From Alistipes excrementigallinarum (GTDB taxonomy: Bacteria > Bacteroidota > Bacteroidia > Bacteroidales > Rikenellaceae), in the NCBI GenBank assembly GCA_019112825.1, contig DXIP01000008.1:62001-126000 (forward strand): DNA of 64,000 nt, given 5' to 3'. Under the pieces are notes generated by a model. The model was not told the DNA's origin and did not search any database. It saw nothing but the letters and a program-made list of their open reading frames with translations. This document shows, piece by piece, positions 32,603 through 41,764 of this stretch (position 1 is the stretch's first letter; the number at the start of each line of letters is the position of its first letter). The position numbers and the translations under genes are program-made.

Positions 32603-34903
32603 CTACTTCTTCGAGTGGGCGATGATGTCGCGGCACTCCTCGAGCGTCAGCTCCTCGGGGTTGCGCCCCTTGGGGATGCGGTAGTTCTTCCCCTTGTAGG
32701 CGATGTAGGGTCCGTAGCGGCCGTTCTTGACCAGCAGCTCTGGCTCCTCGTCGAAGCTCTTGAGCGGGGTGTGGGCCGCAGCGGCGGCAGCCTGCTGGGC
32801 GCGAATCAGCTCGACGGCCCGCTCGTAGGTGATGGTGTAGGGGTCGTCGCCGCGCTGCAGCGAGGCGAAGCTCTTGCCGTAGCGCACGTAGGGCCCGTAC
32901 TTGCCGATGCCCACCATGAGCGTCTCGCCGTCGAGTACGCCCACGTTGCGGGGCAGCGAGAAGAGTTCGAGCGCCTCCTCGAGCGTAATCGACTCGATGA
33001 GCTGACCCTTCTTCAGGGAGGCGTAGCGGCTCTTTTCACCCGCGGCACCCTCAATCTCGACCATCGGGCCGTAGCGGCCGATGCGCGCCTTGACCACGTG
33101 GCCCGTCGTGGGGTCGGTGCCCAGGATGCGCGTCATGTTCGACTTGTCGCTCTGCGTCCCCATCGCCTTGTCGACCATCTGGTGGAAGGGACCGTAGAAG
33201 TTCTCTATCATCTTCTCCCACGTGATGTCGCCCTCGGCGATGCGGTCGAACTCCTTCTCGACGTTGGCCGTGAAGTTGTAATCCATGATGGGGCTGAACT
33301 GCGCCTCGAGGTAGTCGTTGACCACCATGCCGATGTCGGTGGGCTGGAGGCGGTTCTTCTCCTTGCCGAAGTTCTCCGTGAGGCTCTTCTCCGAGATGCG
33401 CCCGTCGGCGAGCGTGAGCTGCGTGTAGGTGCGCTTCTGCCCCTCCTTGCTCTGCTTGACCACGTAGCCGCGGTTGATAATCGTGGTGATGGTCGGCGCG
33501 TAGGTCGACGGACGGCCGATGCCCAGCTCCTCGAGCCGCTTGACCAGCGAGGCCTCGTTGTAGCGGGCCGGGGCCTGCGTGAAGCGCTCCGTGGCGGTAA
33601 TCTGTTGGGCAAGCAGCCGGTCGCCCTTCGCCATCTTCGGCAGAAGGCCCTCGCCGCTCTGCTCGCTCTGCTCGTCGTCCGTCGACTCGGAGTAGAGGCG
33701 CAGGAAGCCGTCGAAGCGAATCACCTCGCCCGTGGCGACGAACTGCTGCTGCGAGCCCGACATGTCGATGACAATCGTCGTGCGGTCGAGCTCGGCGCAG
33801 ACCATCTGCGAGGCGACCGTGCGCTTCCAAATCAGGTCGTAGAGCCGCTTCTCGGCCGGCGTGCCCTCAATCGTCTGGCGGTCGATGTACGACGGACGGA
33901 TGGCCTCGTGGGCCTCCTGGGCCCCCTTGGTCTTGGTCTTGTAGTTGTACCAGCGCGAGTACTTCTCACCGTAGAGCTTGATGACCTCCTCCTTGCACTG
34001 GGCCAGCGCCTGCTGCGAGAGGTTGACCGAGTCGGTACGCATGTAGGTGATGAGACCCTGCTCGTAGAGGTGCTGCGCCACGGACATCGTCTGCGAGACG
34101 CTCATGCCCAGCTTGCGGCCCGCCTCCTGCTGGAGCGTCGAGGTGGTGAACGGCGGCGCCGGGAAGCGCTGTGCGGGCTTCTCCTCGGCGCGGGCCACCG
34201 TGAAGGTGGCGTCGATGCAGCTGCGCAGGAACGCCTCGGCCTCCTCGCGCGTCTCGAAGCGCGACGAGAGCTCGGCCTTGAAGAGCGTCTTGTCGGGGTC
34301 GTCGGCGGCGTGGAACTGCGCCACGACGCGGTAGTAGGGGGTCGAATGGAAGGCGATGATTTCACGCTCGCGCTCCACGAGCAGCCGTACGGCAACGCTC
34401 TGCACGCGGCCCGCCGAGAGCGCCGGCCGCACCTTCTTCCACAGCACGGGCGAGAGCTCGAAGCCCACCAGACGGTCCAGAATGCGGCGCGCCTGCTGGG
34501 CGTTGACCAGATTCATGTTGACCGTGCGCGGGTGCTCGATGGCGTCGAGAATCGCCCGCTTGGTGATTTCATGGAATACGATGCGCTTGGTCTGGTCCAC
34601 GGGGAGACCCAACACTTCGGTCAGGTGCCATGCGATGGCCTCTCCTTCGCGGTCTTCATCGGATGCGAGCCAGACGGTCTTGGTCTTCTGCGAGAGCTTC
34701 CGCAGCTCGTCGACCACCTTCTTCTTGTCGCTCGGTATTTCGTAGACGGGCTTGAACCCCTCCGAGATGTTGATGCCGAGGTCCTTCTTGGCCAGGTCGC
34801 GGATGTGTCCGAAACTCGATTTGACGACGTAGTCCTTGCCGAGGAACTTCTCGATGGTTTTGGCCTTGGCCGGGGACTCGACGATTACTAAATTTTCCTG
34901 CAT
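32603..34903 (-). CDS. topA: DNA topoisomerase I
   Basis: A 766-residue type IA topoisomerase relaxing negative supercoils. N-terminal TOPRIM: VIVESPAKAKTIEKFLG and WLASDEDREGEAIAWHL near residue 78 (DxDxEG). Active-site tyrosine is Tyr287 in YMRTDS. The C-terminus carries at least three degenerate Topo-C repeats of form GRYGPMVE, GKYGPYVRYG and GRYGPYIAYKG in which the zinc-binding cysteines are absent, as is usual in this group. Start MQENLVIVESPAKAK is canonical. Upstream hairpin separates it from the DUF4270 gene. Confidence 0.95.
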   Translation of the reverse strand: MQENLVIVESPAKAKTIEKFLGKDYVVKSSFGHIRDLAKKDLGINISEGFKPVYEIPSDKKKVVDELRKLSQKTKTVWLASDEDREGEAIAWHLTEVLGLPVDQTKRIVFHEITKRAILDAIEHPRTVNMNLVNAQQARRILDRLVGFELSPVLWKKVRPALSAGRVQSVAVRLLVEREREIIAFHSTPYYRVVAQFHAADDPDKTLFKAELSSRFETREEAEAFLRSCIDATFTVARAEEKPAQRFPAPPFTTSTLQQEAGRKLGMSVSQTMSVAQHLYEQGLITYMRTDSVNLSQQALAQCKEEVIKLYGEKYSRWYNYKTKTKGAQEAHEAIRPSYIDRQTIEGTPAEKRLYDLIWKRTVASQMVCAELDRTTIVIDMSGSQQQFVATGEVIRFDGFLRLYSESTDDEQSEQSGEGLLPKMAKGDRLLAQQITATERFTQAPARYNEASLVKRLEELGIGRPSTYAPTITTIINRGYVVKQSKEGQKRTYTQLTLADGRISEKSLTENFGKEKNRLQPTDIGMVVNDYLEAQFSPIMDYNFTANVEKEFDRIAEGDITWEKMIENFYGPFHQMVDKAMGTQSDKSNMTRILGTDPTTGHVVKARIGRYGPMVEIEGAAGEKSRYASLKKGQLIESITLEEALELFSLPRNVGVLDGETLMVGIGKYGPYVRYGKSFASLQRGDDPYTITYERAVELIRAQQAAAAAAHTPLKSFDEEPELLVKNGRYGPYIAYKGKNYRIPKGRNPEELTLEECRDIIAHSKK

Positions 34904-34933
34904 GTTCTGTATCTCTCTGTCCTAAAACGCGAA

Positions 34934-34956
34934 AACCTAAGTATCGCACTTAGGTT
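34934..34956 (-). terminator. Hairpin between the DUF4270 gene and topA
   Basis: Perfect 9-bp stem AACCTAAGT / ACTTAGGTT, loop of 5. On the minus strand it is followed by TTCGCGTTTTAGG. It probably ends the DUF4270 transcript; it lies 30 bp before the topA start, so an attenuator role is also possible. Confidence 0.55.
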
Positions 34957-35010
34957 GTCCGCGGTCGGTATTTTCTTTTTCCTGCTTGGTTGCTTGTTCT
35001 GCACCTTCGT

Positions 35011-36705
35011 TTACTTGAGCATCGTGTAGGTCAAATCGAGCCGGATGGGGGCCGTGTTCTGACCGTCGTTCTCGCCCTGGATGACCGCGTGGGTCGGCGT
35101 GAAGAGCGAGTAGGCTTCGGGACCTATGTAGAACGAGCGCTTCTCGATGTTGTCCCAGTCGATGCGGCTCCAGTTCTCCTCCGAGGTGAGCTCGTCGTAG
35201 GAGAGGCGCTCGAATCCCAGGCGCTTCTTCTCCTTCATGTAGCTGTTCCACAGCTCCTGCAGATGGGCCGAGATGTCGAGCACGTAGCAGCCGCGGCTGC
35301 GGTTGATGTAGCCGCCGTAGGAGAGCGTCGAGCTGTACTGCTGCTCGTAGGCGTAGGCGTAGTCCGAGATGCCCGAGAGCTTCTTGAAGTTGGTATAGGA
35401 GCCCAGACGCTCCATCGAGCGGTCCATCTCGTCGATGAGCGAGCTGAGGTTGGGGATGCTCTGCCAGTCGTAGTCGCTGTCGGTGAAGTAGATGGACATC
35501 TTCGCCTGGCTGACGCCCATGTTGGTGTACCAGAGCGCCGGGTCCTTGCGCTGCGCAAGCTCGTTCTCCCGCTGGCGCACGGCCTCCAGCTCCTTGAAGA
35601 ACTCCTCGGTGAAGGTCAGCTCCGAGAGGACGCCGCCCATGCCGTCGACAAAGATGCGGCGGTTCTCGGGACGCGCCTCGTTCGTTTCGACCGCGTCGTC
35701 GAGGTTGATGCGCAAATCGCCGCTGACGGTCGCCTTGCTGTAGTCGCGACGGATGGTGTTGACCGAGAGGTTGCCCGCCTTGGATTGCTCGTCGTAGAAG
35801 TAGAAGACCAGTCCGATGGTATCCTTGATGAGCGTCGGGTCGCTCTCAAGACGGTTACGTCCGTAGATTGAGAGTCCGGTCGATTCGAGCTTCGTCGTAT
35901 AGACGGCGCCGCCCGAGGTGGCATCCTCCTTGGGGATGATGTAGAGCCCCTTGAACTCCTCGATGAACTGCTCGATGCTGTCGAGGCTGTAGACCGAGTA
36001 GTCGTCCTTGTACTTGCCCTCCTGCAGCATCAGACGCCGCACGAAGGCGCGCCCCTCGTCGGTGGCCGTCATCGTCACGGCGGTGGTCGCCGGGCCGGTC
36101 TTCTTCCCGTCGGGGAAGGTGAACTCGAAGAGCGGCTTCGAGTCGGCCGAGATGATGCCCTCCTTTACGGGGTCGAAGTTGAGGTAGTAGTTCGAGTCGC
36201 GCTCGCTCTTCCCCTCGCCCAGAGGCTTTTCGGTGATGTACTTGTTGCTCAGCACCTCGTAGACGTAGTAGGTCTGGGGCTGGAGCGTGTCGCCCGTGTA
36301 GCTGCTGATGCCGAGCATGATTTGCGCCGAGTCGAAAATCGGCCGGTAGCCGAAGTATCCCGAGTCGACGGCGTAGTAGCTCACGTACTGCGAGAGGAAG
36401 CCCGCCGTACGCAGTCCGAACGTGTCGCTGAGCATCGTACCCATGTAGCCCGAGCCGAGATTCGACGAGATAATCGAATCGGTCTGGTAGAGGCGCGTTT
36501 CGAAGTATTTGTTGGGGTTGAATTCTCCGTTGGCAAGACGCCCGCCGAGGGTCGTGAAGCCCGACTTCAACTCCTGGTTTTCGGGAATGAGGTTCGAGCC
36601 CAGCGTGTCGTCCACCTTCGTGCAACCTGCAAAAGTCATCGCTCCGGCGGCGGCCACGACGGCCAGGCTCCGGAGCACACGGCTGAGGTTATTGGAGTGC
36701 TTCAT
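35011..36705 (-). CDS. DUF4270 family lipoprotein
   Basis: A 564-residue secreted lipoprotein. Start at MKHSNNLSRVLRSL; lipobox MTFAGC puts the lipidated cysteine at 28. The mature protein is beta-rich with the DUF4270 hallmarks near its start (DDTLGSNLIPENQELKSGF) and a long body of unknown function. Family members are found across Bacteroidetes. The gene overlaps the end of the glycogen-synthase-like gene by 17 bp, so the two are translationally coupled; this association is a recurring arrangement in Bacteroidales and hints at a joint task in envelope or storage polysaccharide metabolism, which remains unproven. Confidence 0.83.
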   Translation of the reverse strand: MKHSNNLSRVLRSLAVVAAAGAMTFAGCTKVDDTLGSNLIPENQELKSGFTTLGGRLANGEFNPNKYFETRLYQTDSIISSNLGSGYMGTMLSDTFGLRTAGFLSQYVSYYAVDSGYFGYRPIFDSAQIMLGISSYTGDTLQPQTYYVYEVLSNKYITEKPLGEGKSERDSNYYLNFDPVKEGIISADSKPLFEFTFPDGKKTGPATTAVTMTATDEGRAFVRRLMLQEGKYKDDYSVYSLDSIEQFIEEFKGLYIIPKEDATSGGAVYTTKLESTGLSIYGRNRLESDPTLIKDTIGLVFYFYDEQSKAGNLSVNTIRRDYSKATVSGDLRINLDDAVETNEARPENRRIFVDGMGGVLSELTFTEEFFKELEAVRQRENELAQRKDPALWYTNMGVSQAKMSIYFTDSDYDWQSIPNLSSLIDEMDRSMERLGSYTNFKKLSGISDYAYAYEQQYSSTLSYGGYINRSRGCYVLDISAHLQELWNSYMKEKKRLGFERLSYDELTSEENWSRIDWDNIEKRSFYIGPEAYSLFTPTHAVIQGENDGQNTAPIRLDLTYTMLK

Positions 36706-37495
36706 AGAATCGGTTGTAATTGTCGAAAAAGTCTGCCTCGTCGGGCGACTGGTACTCGAGCAGGGGTTTCCCGCTGCGGCGGGCCAGTTCGACGACCGCG
36801 GCATCCGCTCCTGCGGAGCCGACGACCACACCGTCGGCATACTTCATAACGAAGCGGCAGAGATTTTCGTATGACGGGGCCTCGAGAATCGACAGATTTT
36901 TGTCCTTGACCCCTTCGTGGGCGATTTTCGTACGGAACTCACGCTCCAGTTCACCGGGGAAGCCGTCGTCGTAGAGCGAGACGACAATCTTCACATCTCT
37001 GAAGATGGGGTCGTCGGCGAAGATTCGCTTCAGGTAGACCGGCACCACGCTCGCGAGCCAGCCGTGGCAGTGGACCACCGTGGGGGTCCAGCGCAGCTTC
37101 TTGACCGTCTCGAGCACGCCGCGGGCGAAGAAGATGGCCCGTTCGTCGTTGTCGGCGAAGTAGTTGCCGTCGGCATCCTTGAGCACCGCCTTGCGGGCGA
37201 AGTAGTCGTCGTTGTCGATGAAGTAGATTTGCACGCGTGCCGAGGGTATCGAGGCGACCTTGATGATGAGCTGGTGGTCGTTGTCGTCGATGATGAGGTT
37301 CATGCCCGAGAGGCGGATTACCTCGTGCAGCTGGTGCCGCCGTTCGTTGATGCACCCGTAGCGAGGCATGAACGTGCGGATTTCATTCCCGCGTTCCTGC
37401 ATTGCCTGCGAAAGCATGCGGCACAGCTTCGCCTCCTCCGTTTCGGGCAGATAGGGGGCGATTTCCTGACACACGTACAGAATCTTTGATGCCAT
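36689..37495 (-). CDS. Short glycogen/starch synthase-like glycosyltransferase (GT5 N-terminal domain)
   Basis: A 268-residue protein matching only the N-terminal catalytic lobe of GT5 glycogen synthases. Recognisable blocks are LYVCQEIAPYLPETEEAKLCR (ending about residue 26) in place of the usual VSSEVAPFAKTGGLG, FMPRYGCINERRHQL, VQIYFIDNDDYFARK and VVHCHGWLASVVPVYLK. The C-terminal ADP-glucose-binding lobe is missing, and the usual KTGGL loop is altered, so activity as a normal glycogen synthase is doubtful. Promoter box at 37569-37576. Cotranscribed with DUF4270. Confidence 0.8.
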   Translation of the reverse strand: MASKILYVCQEIAPYLPETEEAKLCRMLSQAMQERGNEIRTFMPRYGCINERRHQLHEVIRLSGMNLIIDDNDHQLIIKVASIPSARVQIYFIDNDDYFARKAVLKDADGNYFADNDERAIFFARGVLETVKKLRWTPTVVHCHGWLASVVPVYLKRIFADDPIFRDVKIVVSLYDDGFPGELEREFRTKIAHEGVKDKNLSILEAPSYENLCRFVMKYADGVVVGSAGADAAVVELARRSGKPLLEYQSPDEADFFDNYNRFYEALQ

Positions 37496-37568
37496 GACAG
37501 ACTGTTTTCGGTGAATGGCACCCTGCCTCGGGTGAGCGTCGGCCCGGCGATGCAGGGATGCGTCCGTG

Positions 37569-37576
37569 CAAAGATA
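37569..37576 (-). promoter_or_regulatory. Promoter -7 box for the glycogen-synthase-like gene
   Basis: Reads TATCTTTG on the minus strand, exact TAnnTTTG, 74 bp upstream of the start at 37495, in the short gap after queA. Confidence 0.6.
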
Positions 37577-37587
37577 CGAAAAATTTC

Positions 37588-38637
37588 TTAAAGAATCAGC
37601 ATCGCGTCGCCGTAGGTGCCGAAGCGATAGCCCTCCTGCTTGGCCACCTTGTAGGCGTTCATGACGGTGTCGTAGCCGCCGAAGGCCGCCACCATCATCA
37701 GCTGCGTGGAGTAGGGCAGGTGGAAGTTCGAGACCATGGCGTCGGCCACCGTGAAGTCGTAGGGGTAGAAGATGAACTTGTTGGTCCACCCCTCCATGGG
37801 CTTGATCATGCCGTTGGTCGAGACGGCCGTCTCGAGCGTGCGCATCACCGTCGTGCCGATGGAGACCACCTTGTGGCCGCTGCGCTTGGCGTTGTTGACC
37901 GCCTCGGCCGCCTCCTCCGTGACGAAGAACTGCTCGGAATCCATCTTGTGCTTCGAGAGGTCCTCGACGTCGACCGTGCGGAAGTTGCCCAGACCCACGT
38001 GGAGCGTGATGAAGGCGCTGTCGACCCCCTTGATTTCCATGCGCTTCATCAGGTGCTTCGAGAAGTGCATGCCGGCCGTCGGGGCAGCCACGGCCCCTTC
38101 GTGGCGGGCGAAGATGGTCTGGTAGCGCTCGGCATCCTCGGGCTCGACCTTTTCGCGCACCCAGCGCGGCAGGGGCGTCTCGCCCAGCTTGAAGAGCGCC
38201 GCCTTGAACTCGTCGTAGGAGCCGTCGAAGAGGAAGCGCAGCGTGCGGCCGCGCGAGGTGGTGTTGTCGATGACCTCGGCCACCAGCAGGTCGTCGTCGC
38301 CGAAGTAGAGCTTGTTGCCGATGCGGATTTTGCGCGCCGGGTCGACCAGCACGTCCCACAGCCGCAGCTCGCGGTTGAGCTCGCGCAGCAGGAAGATTTC
38401 GATTTCGGCCCCCGTCTTCTCCTTGTTGCCGTAGAGGCGGGCCGGGAAGACCTTCGTGTCGTTGAAGACGAAGAGGTCCTTCTCCTCGAAGTAGTCGAGA
38501 ATATCCTTGAAGATGCGGTGCTCGATGGTACCCTTCGAGCGGTTGATGACCATCAGCCGCGCCTCGTCACGGTTCTCCGCCGGATATTTGGCCAGCATGT
38601 CGGGGCTGAAGTCGTAGCCGTATTGCGAAAGTTTCAT
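37588..38637 (-). CDS. queA: S-adenosylmethionine:tRNA ribosyltransferase-isomerase QueA
   Basis: A 349-residue enzyme that builds epoxyqueuosine on tRNA wobble guanosine derivatives. Blocks: FVFNDTKVFPARLYG near 57, GAVAAPTAGMHFS near 178, ALITLHVGLGNF-type FITLHVGLGNFRTVDVEDL near 204, and SNFHLPYSTQLMMVAAFGG near 300. ATG at 38637 (MKLSQYGYDFS) is preferred over an earlier in-frame Met because family members start here. Last gene of the run ftsX-DUF3098-uppP-truB-queA. Confidence 0.94.
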   Translation of the reverse strand: MKLSQYGYDFSPDMLAKYPAENRDEARLMVINRSKGTIEHRIFKDILDYFEEKDLFVFNDTKVFPARLYGNKEKTGAEIEIFLLRELNRELRLWDVLVDPARKIRIGNKLYFGDDDLLVAEVIDNTTSRGRTLRFLFDGSYDEFKAALFKLGETPLPRWVREKVEPEDAERYQTIFARHEGAVAAPTAGMHFSKHLMKRMEIKGVDSAFITLHVGLGNFRTVDVEDLSKHKMDSEQFFVTEEAAEAVNNAKRSGHKVVSIGTTVMRTLETAVSTNGMIKPMEGWTNKFIFYPYDFTVADAMVSNFHLPYSTQLMMVAAFGGYDTVMNAYKVAKQEGYRFGTYGDAMLIL

Positions 38638-38683
38638 GATATGTTGAGAAATTTGACTTTTCGACGCTTGAAACAACAAACAA

Positions 38684-39427
38684 TCAGTATTTTTCTATAC
38701 GTGGAAAAGTCTTTTTTGTTTCAATTTCCGAGAGTTTTTTCATAAAATCGTCGAGCTGCCACGCCTCGTCGGCCGTAAAACCGCCGCTGCGCGTGCGGCG
38801 CAGCGAGGTCAGATGGGCGCCGCTGTGGAGCTCCTCGCCGATTTCGCGGGCCAGCGAGCGGATGTAGGTCCCCTTGCTGCAGCGCACGCGGATGCGGATG
38901 CGGGGCAGGTCGTACTCCTCGAGCCGCAGCTCGTAGATGGTGATGAGCGCCTGGCGCAGCGCCACCTCCTCGCCGGCGCGGGCCAGTTCGTAGGCGCGCG
39001 TCCCCTCGATTTTCTTGGCCGAGTAGAGGGGCGGCGTCTGGAGCCGTTCGCCCGTGAGGGCGGCGAGCGCCTGCTCGACCCCCTCGCGCGTGATGTGGTC
39101 GATGGGGTAGGTCTGGTCGACGGGGTGCTCGAGGTCGTAGCTCGGGGTGGTGGCCCCCAGCATCACGTCGGCCACATACTCCTTCTCTTCGGCCTGCAGG
39201 GCGTCGACCTGCTTGGTGGCGCGGCCGATGCAGACCAGCAGGACGCCCGTGGCCAGCGGGTCGAGCGTTCCGGCATGGCCCACCTTGATTTTGCGGTAGC
39301 CAGCGCGGCGCAGGGCGAACTTCACCTTGCGCACCACGTCGGTCGAGGTCCAGCGCAGCGGCTTGTCGATGACGGCGATGTACCCCTCCTCGAAGTTTAC
39401 ATCGCGCAGGTCGTGTTGCGGCGTCAT
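38684..39427 (-). CDS. truB: tRNA pseudouridine(55) synthase TruB
   Basis: A 247-residue enzyme forming pseudouridine 55 in the T-loop of tRNAs. Catalytic Asp56 in KVGHAGTLDPLATGVL, then YDLEHPVD, TPPLYSAKKIEGTRAYELAR and CSKGTYIRSLAREIG. No PUA domain, so a short form as in Bacteroidales. The start overlaps the uppP stop by 4 bp, indicating cotranscription. Confidence 0.95.
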   Translation of the reverse strand: MTPQHDLRDVNFEEGYIAVIDKPLRWTSTDVVRKVKFALRRAGYRKIKVGHAGTLDPLATGVLLVCIGRATKQVDALQAEEKEYVADVMLGATTPSYDLEHPVDQTYPIDHITREGVEQALAALTGERLQTPPLYSAKKIEGTRAYELARAGEEVALRQALITIYELRLEEYDLPRIRIRVRCSKGTYIRSLAREIGEELHSGAHLTSLRRTRSGGFTADEAWQLDDFMKKLSEIETKKTFPRIEKY

Positions 39428-40221
39428 GCGTGGAGCGTGTAGCTGAGGATGGAGACGATGCCGGCGGCGGCGCAGTAGAGTGCGAACCAGATGAGCTTGC
39501 CGCGCTTGACGATTTCAATCATGAAGCGGCAGGCGAGCCATCCCGAGATGAAGGCGGCCAGGAAGCCGCAGAGCATCGGCACGGTGCCGATGCCGGCCGA
39601 CAGCTCCCCCTTTGCGGCCTCGAGCAGCACCTCGCCCATGATGGGGGCCAGCACCATGAGGAACGAGAACTGGGCCACGGCGGCCTTGCGGTTGCCCAGC
39701 AGCAGGCCGGTGGCAATCGTCGAGCCCGAGCGCGAGAGTCCGGGCATGGCGGCGCAGGCCTGCGCCACGCCGATGAGCAGGGCGTCGCGGTAGGAAATCT
39801 GCTCCTTGGGGCGCGGCTTGGCGTAGTAGGCGAAGGCGAGCAGGGCGGCCGTCAGCAACAGCATGGCCCCCACGATGGCCAGGATGGCGGGCGAGCCGAG
39901 CAGCGCGTTGAGCTGCTCCTTGAAGAGGAAGCCCACGATGCCGATGGGGAGCATCGAGAGGAGGAGCTTGAGCACGTAGGCCTGCTCCTCGTTGAAGCGG
40001 CGCGAGAAGAGCCCCCGCATGAGGCGGACAATTTCGTGCCAGAAGACGACGATGGTGCTCAGCACCGTAGCGGCGTGGAGCGTGACGTCGAACGAGAGGT
40101 TCTCCTCCAGCTCGACGCCCAGCAGCTCCTTGGCAATCTGAAGGTGGCCGCTGCTCGAGACGGGGAGGAATTCGGTGATGCCCTGCACGATTCCGAGCAG
40201 GATGGCTTGCAGTGTATCCAT
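39424..40221 (-). CDS. uppP: Undecaprenyl-diphosphatase UppP (BacA)
   Basis: A 265-residue integral membrane phosphatase recycling undecaprenyl diphosphate for peptidoglycan and other wall polymers. Signature blocks GITEFLPVSSSGHL at residues 14-27 and PGLSRSGSTIATGL near 155 carry the catalytic Glu, Ser and Arg. About seven hydrophobic helices. ATG at 40221 (MDTLQAILLG) is the family start. Overlaps truB by 4 bp. Confidence 0.95.
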   Translation of the reverse strand: MDTLQAILLGIVQGITEFLPVSSSGHLQIAKELLGVELEENLSFDVTLHAATVLSTIVVFWHEIVRLMRGLFSRRFNEEQAYVLKLLLSMLPIGIVGFLFKEQLNALLGSPAILAIVGAMLLLTAALLAFAYYAKPRPKEQISYRDALLIGVAQACAAMPGLSRSGSTIATGLLLGNRKAAVAQFSFLMVLAPIMGEVLLEAAKGELSAGIGTVPMLCGFLAAFISGWLACRFMIEIVKRGKLIWFALYCAAAGIVSILSYTLHA

Positions 40222-40316
40222 TGTTTCTATAGGCTTTTTGTCGTTGTGCGGAGGTGCCGCGCCGGGACGGGTCACTGGGGCCGGGGCGCAGCGACGCGAG
40301 CGACCGTCGGGCGGGT

Positions 40317-40577
40317 TTATTCGTTGCGGAAGCGCTTCATGATGGCGAAGATTTCGATGACGAATCCTCCGACAACCAGAATCGGGGCCAGCGTGATGCG
40401 CCGCCACGAGAACATGGCGTAGTTGAATTCGTCGGGCGAGTCGCTGCCGCCGCCTGCCATGAGGATGAACCCCAGAAGGATGACGGCGAAGCCGACGGCC
40501 AGCAGGATGTAGTTGCGCCGTGTGAGGGGCATGCGGGGGTCGCTCTGCTCCGAAGGCGTTTTGTGCTCTTTTTTCAT
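40317..40577 (-). CDS. DUF3098 family small membrane protein
   Basis: An 86-residue protein with two hydrophobic helices (about 23-42 and 62-79) separated by a polar loop SDSPDEFNYAMFSWRR, ending MKRFRNE. This is the typical size and layout of DUF3098, a Bacteroidetes family found between ftsX and uppP. Function unknown; context suggests the cell envelope or division. 13 bp after ftsX. Confidence 0.85.
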   Translation of the reverse strand: MKKEHKTPSEQSDPRMPLTRRNYILLAVGFAVILLGFILMAGGGSDSPDEFNYAMFSWRRITLAPILVVGGFVIEIFAIMKRFRNE

Positions 40578-40590
40578 CGGTGAATCGGTA

Positions 40591-41472
40591 TCAGTAAAGA
40601 TATATTTTGTTGGACTTCATGTTGACGAACTTGTTGAGGGACACCAGCGTGAAGAGGAGCGAGATGACCACGCCCCCCAGCAGCATCGCGCCGACGATGA
40701 TGGCGATTTTGGTCGCCTCGGCGATGGTCAGCAGCTCGGGCACCGCCTCGTTCAGCCCGTAGACCGTGGCGGCGAAGAGCAGCGAGGCGACCACTCCGGC
40801 AACGAGCCCCTGGGTGACGCTGCTGGCCAGGAAGGGCTTCATGATGAACCACTTGGTGGCGCCGACGAGCTTCATCGTGTTGATGAGGTAGCGTTTCGAG
40901 AAGATGGCCAGCCGGATGGTGTTGTTGAGCAGGATGAGCGAGATGACGAGCAGCGCGCCGCCGAAGAGCAGCAGCACCAGCCGTATCTTGCCCACCGTGG
41001 CGTGCATCTGTCGGGCTACCTGCGCCGGGTAGGAGACGCACTCCACCCCTTCGAGCGCCTCCGTGCGGGCGATGAAGGCGTCGAGCTGCTCCTCGTCCGA
41101 CGAGCCGGCCGTGAGGGTCAGCTCGAAGGAGTCGCGCAGGGGGTTCTCGCCCAGCAGCTCCTCGAACTCGCTGGCGAACATCTTGCGGAACTCGGCATCC
41201 TCAATCTTCTCCTCCTTCGACGAGAAGGCGATGGTGGCCACCAGCTCTTCGGCCGTCAGCGTGCGGTTGATGGCCTCGCGCTCCTCCTCCGAGAGTCCGT
41301 TGCGCAGTTCGACCGTCACGGCGATGCTCCGCTGCAGCGTGTCGGCCATCTTCATGGCGGCGACCATCAGGTATCCCACCGACCCCAGCAAAAAGAGGAC
41401 CAGCGCCACGCTGACGGTCGATACGATGTATGAATTGCGGACTTTCCGCTTGAGTCTCTTGTCGTCTTTCAT
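40591..41472 (-). CDS. ftsX: Cell division protein FtsX
   Basis: A 293-residue permease-like partner of FtsE that regulates septal hydrolases. Four membrane helices: one at about 18-42, then a roughly 110-residue periplasmic domain, then three at about 165-290. The NTMKLVGATKWFIMKPFL block near 200 is the FtsX signature. ATG at 41472 (MKDDKRLKRKVRNSY) gives the expected short cytosolic N-terminus. FtsE is not in the window. Confidence 0.92.
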   Translation of the reverse strand: MKDDKRLKRKVRNSYIVSTVSVALVLFLLGSVGYLMVAAMKMADTLQRSIAVTVELRNGLSEEEREAINRTLTAEELVATIAFSSKEEKIEDAEFRKMFASEFEELLGENPLRDSFELTLTAGSSDEEQLDAFIARTEALEGVECVSYPAQVARQMHATVGKIRLVLLLFGGALLVISLILLNNTIRLAIFSKRYLINTMKLVGATKWFIMKPFLASSVTQGLVAGVVASLLFAATVYGLNEAVPELLTIAEATKIAIIVGAMLLGGVVISLLFTLVSLNKFVNMKSNKIYLY

Positions 41473-41764
41473 CTCTTGTCTCCGATTTGCCGGCCGACCC
41501 TGCGGCCCCGACCGGCGTTTTTCCAGCATTTTTCCAGGTTGCCTCCTGCACTGCAACTTCCCGAAGCCTCTCGGTGGCTTTTTCCGGCGGTTTTCCGGTG
41601 GCTTTCCGTGGCACCCGACCACTCTTCGCAGTCACCTTTGGTCTCCTGTGGCTTTCCGCGGCTCCCCGGCTTGCGCTTCGGCTTATTCCTCCGCCCGCCG
41701 CATCCCGGCATATTTCCCCCGGCCGCCCTGCCTGGTCGTTCCCCGGTTGTCCTGTCCGGGCGGA
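41473..41764. other. 292-bp gap between yfhO and ftsX
   Basis: GC- and pyrimidine-rich, with short tandem words of type CCGGTGGCTTT and CCGGCGGTTTT (about 41568-41612). Nothing else is seen, and no exact promoter box on the minus strand for ftsX. Confidence 0.5.
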
